Of a DNA stretch of 64,000 nt, positions 29,443 through 39,135 are shown piece after piece. The notes beneath the pieces were generated by a model. The model saw only the letters and a list, made by a program, of their open reading frames with translations. It was not told the origin of the DNA and ran no database searches. The DNA is taken from the NCBI RefSeq assembly GCF_000170855.1, contig NZ_ABCQ01000007.1:1-64000 (forward strand), read 5' to 3'. The position numbers and the translations under genes are program-made. Positions within the stretch are counted from its first letter, which is position 1. The number at the start of each line of letters is the position of its first letter. This DNA is from Moritella sp. PE36 (GTDB taxonomy: Bacteria > Pseudomonadota > Gammaproteobacteria > Enterobacterales > Moritellaceae).

Positions 29443-29469
29443 TTAATCCTTTAGCAACTTAGATACCTT

Positions 29470-30171
29470 ATGGATATTTGGCAAACGACCCAAGACGCAG
29501 TACAACTTCTCTTCAGTGGCGATATGGCACTGTGGGGGATCGTCGGGGTATCATTTTCTGTGTCTTTGCTGGCAATAACGCTGGTATTAATACCAGCATT
29601 ATTGATCGCCTTTGCCCTCGCCTACAGCAAATTTCCTGGGCGTTGGCTGTTACTGTCATTATTTAATACCTGTCAGTCCATTCCAACGGTGGTGATTGGC
29701 TTATTACTTTACATGATGCTGTCTCGAGCCGGTCCACTCGGTGACTGGCAGATGCTATTTACCCAAAAGGCCATGATCTTAGGACAAATGATAGTTTGTT
29801 TTCCGATTTTAGTGTCAATGATGCACGCCGCGTTTCAACACAGTGATCGCCGCGCTTGGGAAACGGCGCTGACATTAGGCGCAAGTCTACCTCGTGCCTT
29901 GTTAAGCTTAATGTGGGAATGTCGATTCCCGCTACTTGCTGCCATTATCGCGGCATTTAGCCGTATTATTACCGAAGTTGGTTGTTCAATGATGGTCGGT
30001 GGTAATATTTTAAATGCAACCCGTAATATTCCGACCGCAATCGCCTTAGAAAGCTCAAAAGGCGCGTTTGCACAAGGTGTTGCCCTAGGTATGGTCTTAT
30101 TGATCTTGGCACTAGGACTTAATTTTTTATTATCGTTCGCCCGTGGTAAAGCCCACTTGCGTACCAACTAG
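29470..30171 (+). CDS. tupB: Tungstate ABC transporter permease TupB
   Basis: 233 residues with five to six membrane helices. The permease-ATPase coupling loop is ALTLGASLPRALLSLMWE, and the TupB pattern ITEVGCSMMVGGNILNATRNIPTAIALESSKG is clear. It forms the channel for tungstate uptake with TupC. It follows tupA by 27 bases. Confidence 0.93.
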   Translation: MDIWQTTQDAVQLLFSGDMALWGIVGVSFSVSLLAITLVLIPALLIAFALAYSKFPGRWLLLSLFNTCQSIPTVVIGLLLYMMLSRAGPLGDWQMLFTQKAMILGQMIVCFPILVSMMHAAFQHSDRRAWETALTLGASLPRALLSLMWECRFPLLAAIIAAFSRIITEVGCSMMVGGNILNATRNIPTAIALESSKGAFAQGVALGMVLLILALGLNFLLSFARGKAHLRTN

Positions 30172-30186
30172 GCTGAGGTATAGAGC

Positions 30187-30891
30187 ATGTCGCAAATTAC
30201 AATTCAAGCAGAAGATATCTCGATCCGCTTTAAAGATCGGCTGCTTTTTCACATACCTCACCTTAAATTCGGCCCACAAGAAGCGATTTACCTCACCGGT
30301 GCCAATGGCGTAGGTAAGACCACATTATTAAAAATATTATCCGGTTTACAACGCCCAACCACAGGTAAAGTTAACCTGCAGTGTAACAACTGGTTTGCCC
30401 GCTTATTTAAAAGTAATGCTAAAAATGGCGTTATCTATATGCATCAAACACCTTACATGTTTGATGCTAGCGTACTGGATAATGTCAGTTATGGTTTAAA
30501 ATTCGCCATTAGAGGTCGCCAAGCACAACGAAGTGAAGCGATAACAGCCCTACGTATGGTAGGGTTAGAAACTCTCGCTAATGAACATATTTCGGTATTA
30601 TCAGGTGGTGAGCGCCAACGCGTGGCAATGGCAAGAGCATGGGTACTGAAACCAAGCGTGCTATTAATGGACGAATCGAGTGCCAGCATGGATACAGAAT
30701 CCATCGAACGCCAGGTGATACTCGCTAAAGATTTGCTCGAACGTGGATCAACCTTGGTGATCACCAGCCACCAGCAAAATGCACTTACCGCACTTTGTCG
30801 CCGTCAGTGGTGTATTAGCAATAGCAAATTAATCGAACGAGCAGATCTACAGCTCATTAACAAAGATAAGGACAATTATGCCTTCGGCTGA
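30187..30891 (+). CDS. tupC: Tungstate ABC transporter ATPase TupC
   Basis: 234 residues. Walker [11 protein letters not shown]-loop MHQTPYMF, signature [15 protein letters not shown] and Walker [13 protein letters not shown], with the switch His in ITSHQQ. It powers TupB. It starts 15 bases after tupB and overlaps mobA by 14 bases, so transport and cofactor genes are tied together. Confidence 0.93.
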   Translation: MSQITIQAEDISIRFKDRLLFHIPHLKFGPQEAIYLTGANGVGKTTLLKILSGLQRPTTGKVNLQCNNWFARLFKSNAKNGVIYMHQTPYMFDASVLDNVSYGLKFAIRGRQAQRSEAITALRMVGLETLANEHISVLSGGERQRVAMARAWVLKPSVLLMDESSASMDTESIERQVILAKDLLERGSTLVITSHQQNALTALCRRQWCISNSKLIERADLQLINKDKDNYAFG

Positions 30892-31465
30892 ACAAACAAG
30901 TTGGGTAATTTTAGCAGGCGGACAAGCCAGCCGCATGGGCGGAGATGACAAGGGCTTAGTCACATTAGCCGGCAAAGCCATGATTGAGCATGTCATCGAT
31001 ACCCTGTCGCCACAAACCAACAAGATCGCTATTAACGCCAATCGAAATCAAGATACCTATAGCCAATACGGCGATGTATTCGGCGATCAATTACAGGGTT
31101 ATCAAGGGCCTCTCGGCGGTATGCATGCTGCAATATTACATTTAAACGATGCTGAGTGGATTGGCTTTGTACCCTGTGATTGTCCACAATTACCCAGCGA
31201 TTTAGTCACCCGAATGGCGGCAGCTTGTGCAGCCGATACCGATATTGTGGTGGCCCATGATGGCGAACATATTCAGCCAGTAGTCACGCTATTACATCGT
31301 CGTATTTTACCGAAACTCGAAGCATTTTTGGACAACGGTGACCGCAAGATCATTCTGTTATACCGTCAATGCAACATGCTCACGGTAGATTTTAGCGACC
31401 AGCCGAACGCATTTGTAAACTTAAATACCCCCGCAGAACTGCAACAATTTGGACAAACAAAATGA
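30878..31465 (+). CDS. mobA: Molybdenum cofactor guanylyltransferase MobA
   Basis: 195 residues. The nucleotidyltransferase start [18 protein letters not shown] is the MobA signature, with [11 protein letters not shown] and [10 protein letters not shown] further in. It attaches GMP to Mo- or W-molybdopterin to make the bis-MGD cofactor used by formate dehydrogenase. It overlaps tupC (14 bases) and the next gene (4 bases). Confidence 0.95.
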   Translation: MPSAEQTSWVILAGGQASRMGGDDKGLVTLAGKAMIEHVIDTLSPQTNKIAINANRNQDTYSQYGDVFGDQLQGYQGPLGGMHAAILHLNDAEWIGFVPCDCPQLPSDLVTRMAAACAADTDIVVAHDGEHIQPVVTLLHRRILPKLEAFLDNGDRKIILLYRQCNMLTVDFSDQPNAFVNLNTPAELQQFGQTK

Positions 31466-33270
31466 GTAAAATCTACGCGTCACTCCCTTTACTTGGCTTT
31501 GCTGCATTCAGTGGTACCGGCAAAACCACCCTGCTTGAAGCCATACTACCCAAGTTAGTGACGCGTGGTCTCCGTGTTGCCGTGATCAAACATGCGCATC
31601 ATGATTTTGATATCGACCAACCGGGCAAAGACAGCTACCGCCTGCGTAAAGCGGGTGCTAGCCAGATGTTAATTTCATCCCGTTGTCGCCGCGCCTTAGT
31701 CACGGAAACACCTGATGAAGAAGCGACACTGCCGCACTTGATCGCCCAGTTAGATCAAACTCAACTCGACCTGATCCTGGTTGAAGGTTTTAAGAAACTC
31801 AGTTTCCCGAAAATTGAATTACACCGTGCAGAAGTGGGCAAACCTTGGTTACACCCAACAGACAATAATATTATTGCCGTTGCAGCCAATGTGTCAGTTC
31901 CCGCATCAGAGTCAGCACAACAGTCATTACCACTGCTCGATATTAACAACCTTGAGCAGATCACTGATTTTGTTGTGAGTTTTATTCAAGGTGAAGTCAA
32001 TGCGACCAAACCTGAACAGCCACAAGGATTACAATGTGGCGACTTAACACCACAAGGTATGTTATCTGTCGCAGAAGGACGGGAGCGTATTCTTGGTCAT
32101 ATTGTACCACTTACACAATCACAGACTGTTGATTTAAAAACAGCTTTGGGTCAAATTGTCGCACATGACGTACTTTCGCCAGTAAATGTGCCACAACATA
32201 CTAATTCAGCAATGGATGGTTATGCGATCCGTGGTGATGATTTAGCGTGTGACAGCTATGAGGTTGTCGCCCATGTGATGGCAGGACACAGTTATAACTT
32301 GCCACTTGAAAAAGGCCAAGCAGTACGGATCATGACTGGTGCAGCGGTTCCTGAATGTGCCGATACAGTGGTCATGCGCGAGCAAGCTGAACAAGTCGAC
32401 AACACCGTTCGTTTTGATCTGAGCATGGCAGCTATCCACCCTGGTCAGAATGTCCGTCAAGCGGGTGAAGATTTAGCATTAGGCCAAACAGCCGTAGCCG
32501 CAGGTAGCAAGATCACGGCACCAGAATTAGGCATGATAGCCTCTCTCGGCATTAACCAAGTGACCGTTAAAAAGCCAGTACGTGTTGCTATCTTTTCAAC
32601 TGGTGATGAAGTACAGCATCCCGGTGAAGTACAACAGAATAACTGCATTTACGATTCTAACCGTTACACCTTACATGCGATGCTAACGCAAGCGGGCTGT
32701 GAAGTGATTGATTTAGGCATTATCGAAGACAGCGAAGCCGCATTAGCAGCGACATTACAGCAAGGCAGTGACCAAGCGGATTTGATCTTGTCATCCGGCG
32801 GTGTTTCGGTTGGTGATGCCGATTACATCAAAACCGTGTTGGACAAACTGGGACAAATCAACTTCTGGCGCATCAACATGCGTCCGGGTCGTCCGTTAGC
32901 ATTTGGCCAAATTAACGATACGCCATTTTTTGGTTTACCGGGTAATCCCGTTGCGGTAATGGTGGTGTTTTTACAATTTGTTGAACCTGCGATCCGCAAA
33001 CTGCAAGGCATCACAGATTGGCAGCCACAAGTATTCAATGCCATTGCCACAGAACGTTTCCGCTCTCGTCCTCATCGTACTGAGTATACCCGTGGTATTT
33101 TTAGTTTTGATGCTAACGGTCGTTTAATCGTGAAAAGTACCGGGCAACAAGGCTCAGGTATCTTGCGCTCGATGAGTGAAGCAAATTGTTTAGTTGAAGT
33201 ATTACCTGAACAGGCTAATGCAGAAATTGGCGATCTAGTTCACATTATTCCCCTACAAGGACGTATTTAA
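31462..33270 (+). CDS. moeA: MobB-MoeA fusion protein
   Basis: 602 residues. Residues 1-175 are MobB, a GTP-binding adaptor with P-loop [12 protein letters not shown] and [17 protein letters not shown]. After a linker, residues about 195-600 are MoeA, with [21 protein letters not shown], the MoCF motif [12 protein letters not shown] and [11 protein letters not shown]. MoeA inserts Mo or W into adenylated molybdopterin, and MobB helps MobA. Fusions of the two are known in Vibrio and Shewanella relatives. Last gene of the tup operon; no clear terminator follows. Confidence 0.95.
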   Translation: MSKIYASLPLLGFAAFSGTGKTTLLEAILPKLVTRGLRVAVIKHAHHDFDIDQPGKDSYRLRKAGASQMLISSRCRRALVTETPDEEATLPHLIAQLDQTQLDLILVEGFKKLSFPKIELHRAEVGKPWLHPTDNNIIAVAANVSVPASESAQQSLPLLDINNLEQITDFVVSFIQGEVNATKPEQPQGLQCGDLTPQGMLSVAEGRERILGHIVPLTQSQTVDLKTALGQIVAHDVLSPVNVPQHTNSAMDGYAIRGDDLACDSYEVVAHVMAGHSYNLPLEKGQAVRIMTGAAVPECADTVVMREQAEQVDNTVRFDLSMAAIHPGQNVRQAGEDLALGQTAVAAGSKITAPELGMIASLGINQVTVKKPVRVAIFSTGDEVQHPGEVQQNNCIYDSNRYTLHAMLTQAGCEVIDLGIIEDSEAALAATLQQGSDQADLILSSGGVSVGDADYIKTVLDKLGQINFWRINMRPGRPLAFGQINDTPFFGLPGNPVAVMVVFLQFVEPAIRKLQGITDWQPQVFNAIATERFRSRPHRTEYTRGIFSFDANGRLIVKSTGQQGSGILRSMSEANCLVEVLPEQANAEIGDLVHIIPLQGRI

Positions 33271-33882
33271 TCAATTAGTTGTCGCCTGAAACGGCTAACT
33301 AATAACGCCAAGGGTAGCCTAATTAATTCACGCAGCCCTTTTACTTTCATCATGTTACGCTATGCTGAACAGCATAAGTCACTTTCATTCCCCAACGCCA
33401 ATAACAGCATAACCCAAGATACGGCAAATACCCCGTTTGTGATACAGTTCAAAAAATGGTACTGTCGTCGCAAGATTTAGGTATCATTCACTAAACGAAC
33501 ACATTAATCCCCACAGCACATAATCTTACCCGATTCCTCATGGATGAAGCCGGCAGACTTTACGCGTCATTACAACAATGGCCCGAACAGCAATCCATCA
33601 CGCTTGCAGTACATTGAATGATATAACGTGATGAACTCCCTGATCCGTATAGACGCATGAGTAATTTTTGTCGTCGCTTTTAAAAACCTGCAATCAAAGG
33701 ACACAAATAAGCATACGAATATGACGATGAAGAGATCGCAGATAAAAATACTGCTCATCGTATAGCGGCGATAGGTTTCATAACTCAACGGATGAAAAGA
33801 GATAATTAAATTCTGAGTTTTATGCTCAAGATAGTAAATGGAAAATTATTTAATTTAAAATTATAAAAAGGACAATAATTAA
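33271..33882. other. Intergenic region before ABC importer
   Basis: 612 bases without a convincing gene. It holds a 16-bp dyad at 33361-33376 (TATGCTG, AA, CAGCATA), whose half-site CAGCATAA recurs at 33407. A short open stretch near 33495-33617 (ending PEQQSITLAVH) looks protein-like but has no start or ribosome site and may be a gene relic. A leftward 72-codon frame at 33570-33788 has no support. Confidence 0.5.
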
Positions 33883-35367
33883 ATGCTTTTGAAAAAATTA
33901 GTGTATGGAAGTTTATTCGTCACATGTATGCTCTCCTCAGCAGCCTATGCAGAAACACTGAAAACGCCACATCAATTAGAATGGCGAGGACAGGAATCAC
34001 TTGATCCAATTTCATCAACACGCTTTTATTACCCTACCCAAATGTTATATAGCCGCCTAGTAAGACAAGATGAAACAGGCGCACCATCTCCAGAACTAGC
34101 AACCAAATGGACTGCGAATGAAACAGCCACTGAATGGACGTTTGATTTACGCGAAAATGTAAAATTTCATAATGGTCAAGTACTCACGTCTGCCGATGTT
34201 GTAGCGACAATAGACCGAATTCTTGATGTTAAACGCGATGCACCTGTCCGCTCAGTACTGTCAATAATCCAAGAAGCAAAAGCCATAAATGATTATAAAG
34301 TTCTGTTTACGCTGAATAAAGCGCATTCTGACTTCCCAATTTTATTAATGGATTATCGCGTAAAAATATTACCAGCAAAGGTTGATCAAGATAAATCTCT
34401 CGTCGGTATCGGAACGGGACCATTTAAACTTGAGAATCTTAATATTGAAGGCACAACCAACCTTATTGCCTATAATGAATACTGGGAAGGCAAGCCGAAA
34501 CTTGACGGTATTGATTTAATCGCAATTGCTGATGATTCAGCGAGAGTACAAGCCCTGCTTGCGCGACAAATCGACTGGATTGGTTGGTCTGGTGTAACAT
34601 CGCAACAACTGCCTTTATTTCAATATAACAGCATGTTTAAGGTCGATTCTATTGCGACCGGCGAATGGCGTGGCATTATATTTAAAAATGACGTAGCGCC
34701 ATTTACCGATCCAAAAGTACGTAAAGCAATGCGCATGGTTGCTGACCGCGAAGAAATGGCCAGACTTATACTAGGTGGCGATGGCGGAGCAACTAGCTGC
34801 GACACACCAGTATGGAAAGGCGATCAATATCGAATGGAAATAGAGTGTAACCAAGATATCGAAGGCGCTAAAAAATTATTAGCCGAAGCAGGTTTTCCTG
34901 ATGGTATCGATATCGATCTTTATACTAGTAACACCGATACCTACTTCCGACCTTTAGTTGAAATCTACCAACGTCAAGCCGCCAAAGCCAACATTCGTGT
35001 GCATATAAAAATGACCCCGTCTGACAGTTATTGGAATGACGTCTGGATGAAAAAATCTGCATTTACTACAGTGTGGGGACAGCGACCAACCGATCAAATA
35101 CTTAATGAAGCCTATCGTGGCGGCGCGTCATGGAATGAATCGGTTTGGAATAACACCGAGTTTGATCAATTATTAGATACAGCGCGTCTAACGTTAGACT
35201 TTAATTCTCGTAAGAAGCTGTATATCGATGCTCAAAAAATGCTATGGGAAGAGGGTGGTAGCTTAATTCCATTCCACTTGCGCAATCATCGAGTAACAAT
35301 GAAAAATGTAACGATCCCTGCTGTGGACGATTTTTCAATTCGATGGGACCTTGTCACTAAAGATTAA
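33883..35367 (+). CDS. Peptide-type ABC importer, substrate-binding protein
   Basis: 494 residues. Signal peptide about 1-23 (SSAAYAE). Family 5 solute-binding protein: LVRQDETGAPSPELATKW, WTFDLRENVKFHNGQVLTSADVV, TGPFKLE and the C-terminal KLYIDAQKMLWEEGG. Such proteins bind oligopeptides, dipeptides, nickel chelates or other small ligands; none can be chosen here. AAAGGAC precedes the start. It heads a rightward set with two permeases and a double ATPase, although a 95-base repeat separates it from the first permease. Confidence 0.9.
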   Translation: MLLKKLVYGSLFVTCMLSSAAYAETLKTPHQLEWRGQESLDPISSTRFYYPTQMLYSRLVRQDETGAPSPELATKWTANETATEWTFDLRENVKFHNGQVLTSADVVATIDRILDVKRDAPVRSVLSIIQEAKAINDYKVLFTLNKAHSDFPILLMDYRVKILPAKVDQDKSLVGIGTGPFKLENLNIEGTTNLIAYNEYWEGKPKLDGIDLIAIADDSARVQALLARQIDWIGWSGVTSQQLPLFQYNSMFKVDSIATGEWRGIIFKNDVAPFTDPKVRKAMRMVADREEMARLILGGDGGATSCDTPVWKGDQYRMEIECNQDIEGAKKLLAEAGFPDGIDIDLYTSNTDTYFRPLVEIYQRQAAKANIRVHIKMTPSDSYWNDVWMKKSAFTTVWGQRPTDQILNEAYRGGASWNESVWNNTEFDQLLDTARLTLDFNSRKKLYIDAQKMLWEEGGSLIPFHLRNHRVTMKNVTIPAVDDFSIRWDLVTKD

Positions 35368-35469
35368 TTTATAACAATACAGTTAGATTTTAACGGCATA
35401 AAAGTAGAGTTAAAATTCTATTTTTATGCTTTTATTCGTTATAAATTTTAACTTACGTATATCTGTATT

Positions 35470-35564
35470 TATACCCCAACTACTTCAATATGCAATATCA
35501 ACTAACCTCCCGTAGGGCAAGCAGAAATAAGGCATCTTCGGGATAATGAAGTAGCTTGGGTATA
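35470..35564. repeat. Inverted-repeat element (MITE-like), 95 bp
   Basis: The ends are TATACCCCAACTACTTCA and the complement of TATACCCAAGCTACTTCA (16 of 18 match). The interior also pairs (GCATCTTC versus the left arm). A shorter copy of the same motif lies at 47969-47997, and a half copy at 53752-53764. Elements of this look are dispersed in the genomes of Vibrio relatives. No ORF inside, so not an autonomous transposon. Confidence 0.75.
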
Positions 35565-35589
35565 TACCTTTAATATAATGAGGACTTTC

Positions 35590-36543
35590 ATGTTTACCAT
35601 GATTTATAAACGCCTTTTCACCGCAATGTTTTCGCTTATGATTGTGGGTGTTTTGGTTTTTTTTGTTACTGAATCATTACCCGGTGACTTTTGTACTAGT
35701 TATCTAGGACAAAATGCCAGCGGCACTCGATTAGAACAATGTCGCATCGACAATAATTTAAATGCCCCTTTAATTGAACGTTTTGCGCTTTGGTCCGAAA
35801 ATATTGTTAATGGCAATTTGGGCACATCGTTAAAACGTCAAAAGCCCGTTAGTGACATACTTATTCCTCGATTAGAAAACACCTTGATTCTTGGTGGCAT
35901 CGCAGCCTCGATAGGGATACCAATCGCCATTCTGCTTGGCTGTATCGCCGGCCTTCGAGTCAATAGAAAATCAGACCACATTATCTCAATGGCTTCCCTT
36001 TTCACCATGACTGTGCCTGAATTTGTAACCGCCACCCTATTAACGCTGGTATTTAGTATCTGGCTACCCTGGTTTCCAGCCGTGACGTTAATCGGAGACA
36101 GTGCTTCGTTTTCTGAATTACTGCCAAACTTAGTACTACCAGCCATTACCCTGTCGATGGTCATGATTGCCCATATATTACGTATGGTGCGCGCATGTAT
36201 GATCACCGTGATGAATTCAGATTATATTAAAATGTGTCACTTAAAAGGCATGCCTTATTGGCATATCGTTTTTTATCATGCACTGCCTAATGCCCTGCTT
36301 CCGGCTATTAACATTATCGCGCTTACTATTGCCTGGCTACTTGGTGGTGTTGTTATCATCGAACAAGTATTCAACTACCCTGGTATTGGCAGTCTGATGA
36401 TTGCAGCTATTTACGATAGAGACCTCCCGGTCGTTCAAGGTATTGCCATCGCTTTAGCGGTTATTTATATTTTGGTTAACCTTTGTGCAGATCTGCTAAC
36501 CGGTGTTCTTAATCCCAAACTTCGCACACTGCAAGGATATTAA
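35590..36543 (+). CDS. Peptide-type ABC importer permease 1 (DppB-like)
   Basis: 317 residues from the ATG with TGAGGA upstream; an ATG at 35578 would add four residues. Six membrane helices. The DppB/OppB pattern includes SLPGDFCTSYLGQNA, the loop NSDYIKMCHLKGMPYWHIVFYHALPNALLPA and EQVFNYPGIGSLMI. It forms half of the channel with the next permease, which starts two bases after its stop. Confidence 0.92.
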   Translation: MFTMIYKRLFTAMFSLMIVGVLVFFVTESLPGDFCTSYLGQNASGTRLEQCRIDNNLNAPLIERFALWSENIVNGNLGTSLKRQKPVSDILIPRLENTLILGGIAASIGIPIAILLGCIAGLRVNRKSDHIISMASLFTMTVPEFVTATLLTLVFSIWLPWFPAVTLIGDSASFSELLPNLVLPAITLSMVMIAHILRMVRACMITVMNSDYIKMCHLKGMPYWHIVFYHALPNALLPAINIIALTIAWLLGGVVIIEQVFNYPGIGSLMIAAIYDRDLPVVQGIAIALAVIYILVNLCADLLTGVLNPKLRTLQGY

Positions 36544-36544
36544 A

Positions 36545-37405
36545 ATGAGTCAGATTAAATTGTTTATGGACTTTTTTAAACAACTTAGCGCAACACCATC
36601 CGCTAAAGTTGGTTTAATCTTATTCATTTCCCATATTATATTAGCTTGTTTTGCTACCTATATCATTCCCTATGATTATGGACAAACCGACAGCTTTAAT
36701 ATTCTTAAGGGTCCAAGCCTGGAACACTGGTTCGGCACCGACCAATTAGGCCGAGATATCTTAAGCCGTACCATTATGGGTGGCAGAGCAGCGCTAATGA
36801 TTACCTTTGCGGGGAGTTTCATCGCCATACTATGGGGCAGCTGCTTAGGCATTATTACCGGTTTTGTAGGCGGACGTTTTGATGAAGTCGTCATGCGTTT
36901 CATCGATGCGTTATTATCAATTCCCTGGATCCTATTTTTGCTGCTGATCATCAGTGTGATTGGACAGAGCGATGCGACATTAATTTTAACCTTAGGCTTT
37001 TTCTACGGTATTGCAGTGATAAGAGTTGTTAGGGGTGCCACCCTTGACGTTATTACTCATGACTATATTTTAGCCGCACGCTTACGCGGAGAACGCACCA
37101 GTTCTATCATTCGCTATGAAATTTTGCCTAATATCATGAATGTTATCTTAGTGGATGGCGCGATGCGTTGGTCATGGATGTTACTTATTTTCAGTTCTTT
37201 ATCTTTCTTAGGCTTTGGCGTTAACCCGCCGACGCCAGATTGGGGCTTGATGATCGCAGATACGCGAGGATTCATGTCTGTCGCACCTTGGGCTACCCTT
37301 GCACCGTTAATCGCTTTAAGCTCACTTATATTTTCAATCAATATTATTTCAGACGCCTTATCAAAAGTGGTTGGTCTAAATCGTGATAACAGCTCGCCAG
37401 TATAA
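36545..37405 (+). CDS. Peptide-type ABC importer permease 2 (DppC-like)
   Basis: 286 residues from the ATG preceded by AAGGAT, two bases after permease 1; a longer frame lies inside that gene. DppC pattern: HWFGTDQLGRDILSR, GRFDEVVMRFIDALLSIPW, the coupling loop LAARLRGERTSSIIRYEILPN, and FLGFGVNPPTPDWG. The inner-membrane partner of permease 1. Confidence 0.92.
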   Translation: MSQIKLFMDFFKQLSATPSAKVGLILFISHIILACFATYIIPYDYGQTDSFNILKGPSLEHWFGTDQLGRDILSRTIMGGRAALMITFAGSFIAILWGSCLGIITGFVGGRFDEVVMRFIDALLSIPWILFLLLIISVIGQSDATLILTLGFFYGIAVIRVVRGATLDVITHDYILAARLRGERTSSIIRYEILPNIMNVILVDGAMRWSWMLLIFSSLSFLGFGVNPPTPDWGLMIADTRGFMSVAPWATLAPLIALSSLIFSINIISDALSKVVGLNRDNSSPV

Positions 37406-37415
37406 GGAGAAAAAG

Positions 37416-39053
37416 ATGAATCATATAATCGAAGTTTCAAATCTAAATTTGGGATTCAACAACAAATCAGGTGATTTTTGTCATATTCTCAAAGATGTCA
37501 ATCTCCAAGTTAAGCCCAAAGATATTATCGGTCTGGTGGGTGAATCTGGCTCAGGAAAAAGCACCTTAGCCCTGGCTTTAATGGGATACACCAACGACGG
37601 TTGTTTTATTAAATCTGGCGCTATCCATTTTGATAATAAAGACATCGTACAGCTACCCATCGAAGCGTTATCCGCAATCCGAGGTAGCCAGATCGCATTA
37701 ATACCTCAAAATGCAGGACAAGCATTAACGCCAACCATGAAAGTGGGTCCGCAAATACAAGAAGTATTACAATTTCATAGTGATATTGACAAAGAAAATT
37801 ATAAATCTAGAGTCATTGAGCTATTAAACGATGTTAAATTACCGGATCCAGAACAAATATTTTCACGTTATCCACACCAACTTTCAGGCGGTCAACAACA
37901 ACGTGTAGCAATTGCGATGGCGTTAGCGGTCAAACCTGAGCTACTCATTTTAGATGAGCCAACAACAGGCCTTGATGCGACCACTCAGGTCCATATTCTG
38001 GATTTATTAAAAGCATTGATCCATAAACATAACGTGGCGATGGTTTTTGTAAGCCATGATTTTGGTGCGGTGTCTCGACTGTGCAATAAAGTATGTGTGA
38101 TGTATAAAGGCGAGATAGTAGAACACGGTGACATCAAAAAAGTATTATTAGAGCCTGAACATAGCTACACCCAAGCGTTGCTAAAAGCAGTGCCGGTTAT
38201 TGGTAAAAATCAAAAAAACACCCAGCCAGTAACGCCGCAAGATGAGGTGGAAAAAGAAACCAGCATCTCGTTAACGGATCTGAAAATATCCTATCACCGT
38301 AACACGTTATGGCAATCAATAACCCGACAACTAGAGCCTGAAGCCACCGTCGACAATATCAATTTAACGTTAAAGAAAGGTGAAACACTGGCCTTGATTG
38401 GTGAGTCTGGTAGTGGTAAATCGACCATTCTTAAAACCATTGCAGGATTAAACAAAGCCAACGGTGGTGAAATAATCTTTAATGGCAAACCATTAGAGAT
38501 CCTGGAAAAACGCAGCAAAAAACAGAAAAAACAGATCCAAATGATATTTCAAAACCCGGATGCTTCGTTAAACCCCAAGCAAACGATTTTGCAGATTTTA
38601 TCTAAACCATTACAACTCTATTTTAATATGAATAGCGCTCAATGCCATGAAAGAGCAAAAGAATTATTGATACAAGTACACCTCAATCCAGACTATCTGT
38701 ATCGCAACCCAACCATGCTGTCTGGTGGTGAAAAACAACGTGTGGCAATAGCAAGAGCCTTTGCATCCGAGCCCGAGTTATTGCTTTGTGATGAGATAAC
38801 CTCAGCGTTAGATGTAACCGTGCAAGCTACCGTATTGACATTACTCAAAGAGCTGCAACTAAAATTCAATACCAGTTATATTTTTATCGCGCATGATTTA
38901 GCGATTGTCGAGTCGATTGCAGATCAAATTGCCATACTGAACAACGGTCGAATTTGTGAAGTCGGTGAAACCAAGTCAGTATTTGCCAATCCAACTCATC
39001 CATACACAAAAACCTTATTAAACTCAGTTCTAAAACCAGAAATAAATATGTGA
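37416..39053 (+). CDS. Peptide-type ABC importer, fused double ATPase
   Basis: 545 residues from the ATG that follows AAGGAG. Two complete ABC ATPase units in one chain: the first with GESGSGKSTLALAL, LSGGQQQRVAIAMAL and LLILDEPTTGLD; the second with GESGSGKSTILKTI, LSGGEKQRVAIARAF and LLLCDEITSALD. This merges the DppD and DppF roles, like E. coli YejF. It finishes the importer operon and is convergent with the fdh cluster; a large stem-loop lies between. Confidence 0.94.
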   Translation: MNHIIEVSNLNLGFNNKSGDFCHILKDVNLQVKPKDIIGLVGESGSGKSTLALALMGYTNDGCFIKSGAIHFDNKDIVQLPIEALSAIRGSQIALIPQNAGQALTPTMKVGPQIQEVLQFHSDIDKENYKSRVIELLNDVKLPDPEQIFSRYPHQLSGGQQQRVAIAMALAVKPELLILDEPTTGLDATTQVHILDLLKALIHKHNVAMVFVSHDFGAVSRLCNKVCVMYKGEIVEHGDIKKVLLEPEHSYTQALLKAVPVIGKNQKNTQPVTPQDEVEKETSISLTDLKISYHRNTLWQSITRQLEPEATVDNINLTLKKGETLALIGESGSGKSTILKTIAGLNKANGGEIIFNGKPLEILEKRSKKQKKQIQMIFQNPDASLNPKQTILQILSKPLQLYFNMNSAQCHERAKELLIQVHLNPDYLYRNPTMLSGGEKQRVAIARAFASEPELLLCDEITSALDVTVQATVLTLLKELQLKFNTSYIFIAHDLAIVESIADQIAILNNGRICEVGETKSVFANPTHPYTKTLLNSVLKPEINM

Positions 39054-39067
39054 TCTGAACTAAGAAC

Positions 39068-39129
39068 CGCTTAATAGTTCTCCTTCTAAATCAGCAGGCT
39101 GGTTTAGAAGGAGAATACCTCATTAAGCG
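39068..39129. terminator. Large two-tier stem-loop between convergent operons
   Basis: An inner 16-bp stem (39078-39093 with 39100-39115, one T-G pair, loop GCAGGC) sits inside an outer 8-bp stem CGCTTAAT/ATTAAGCG. It lies between the ABC importer and fdhC, facing each other. No U-tract, but the stem is long enough to block or protect both transcripts. Confidence 0.75.
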
Positions 39130-39135
39130 AGAGTC

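Noticed and set aside
33570-33788. 72-codon leftward frame before the ABC importer
   Set aside because: No ribosome site, no homologue recognised, and composition typical of noncoding AT-rich DNA.
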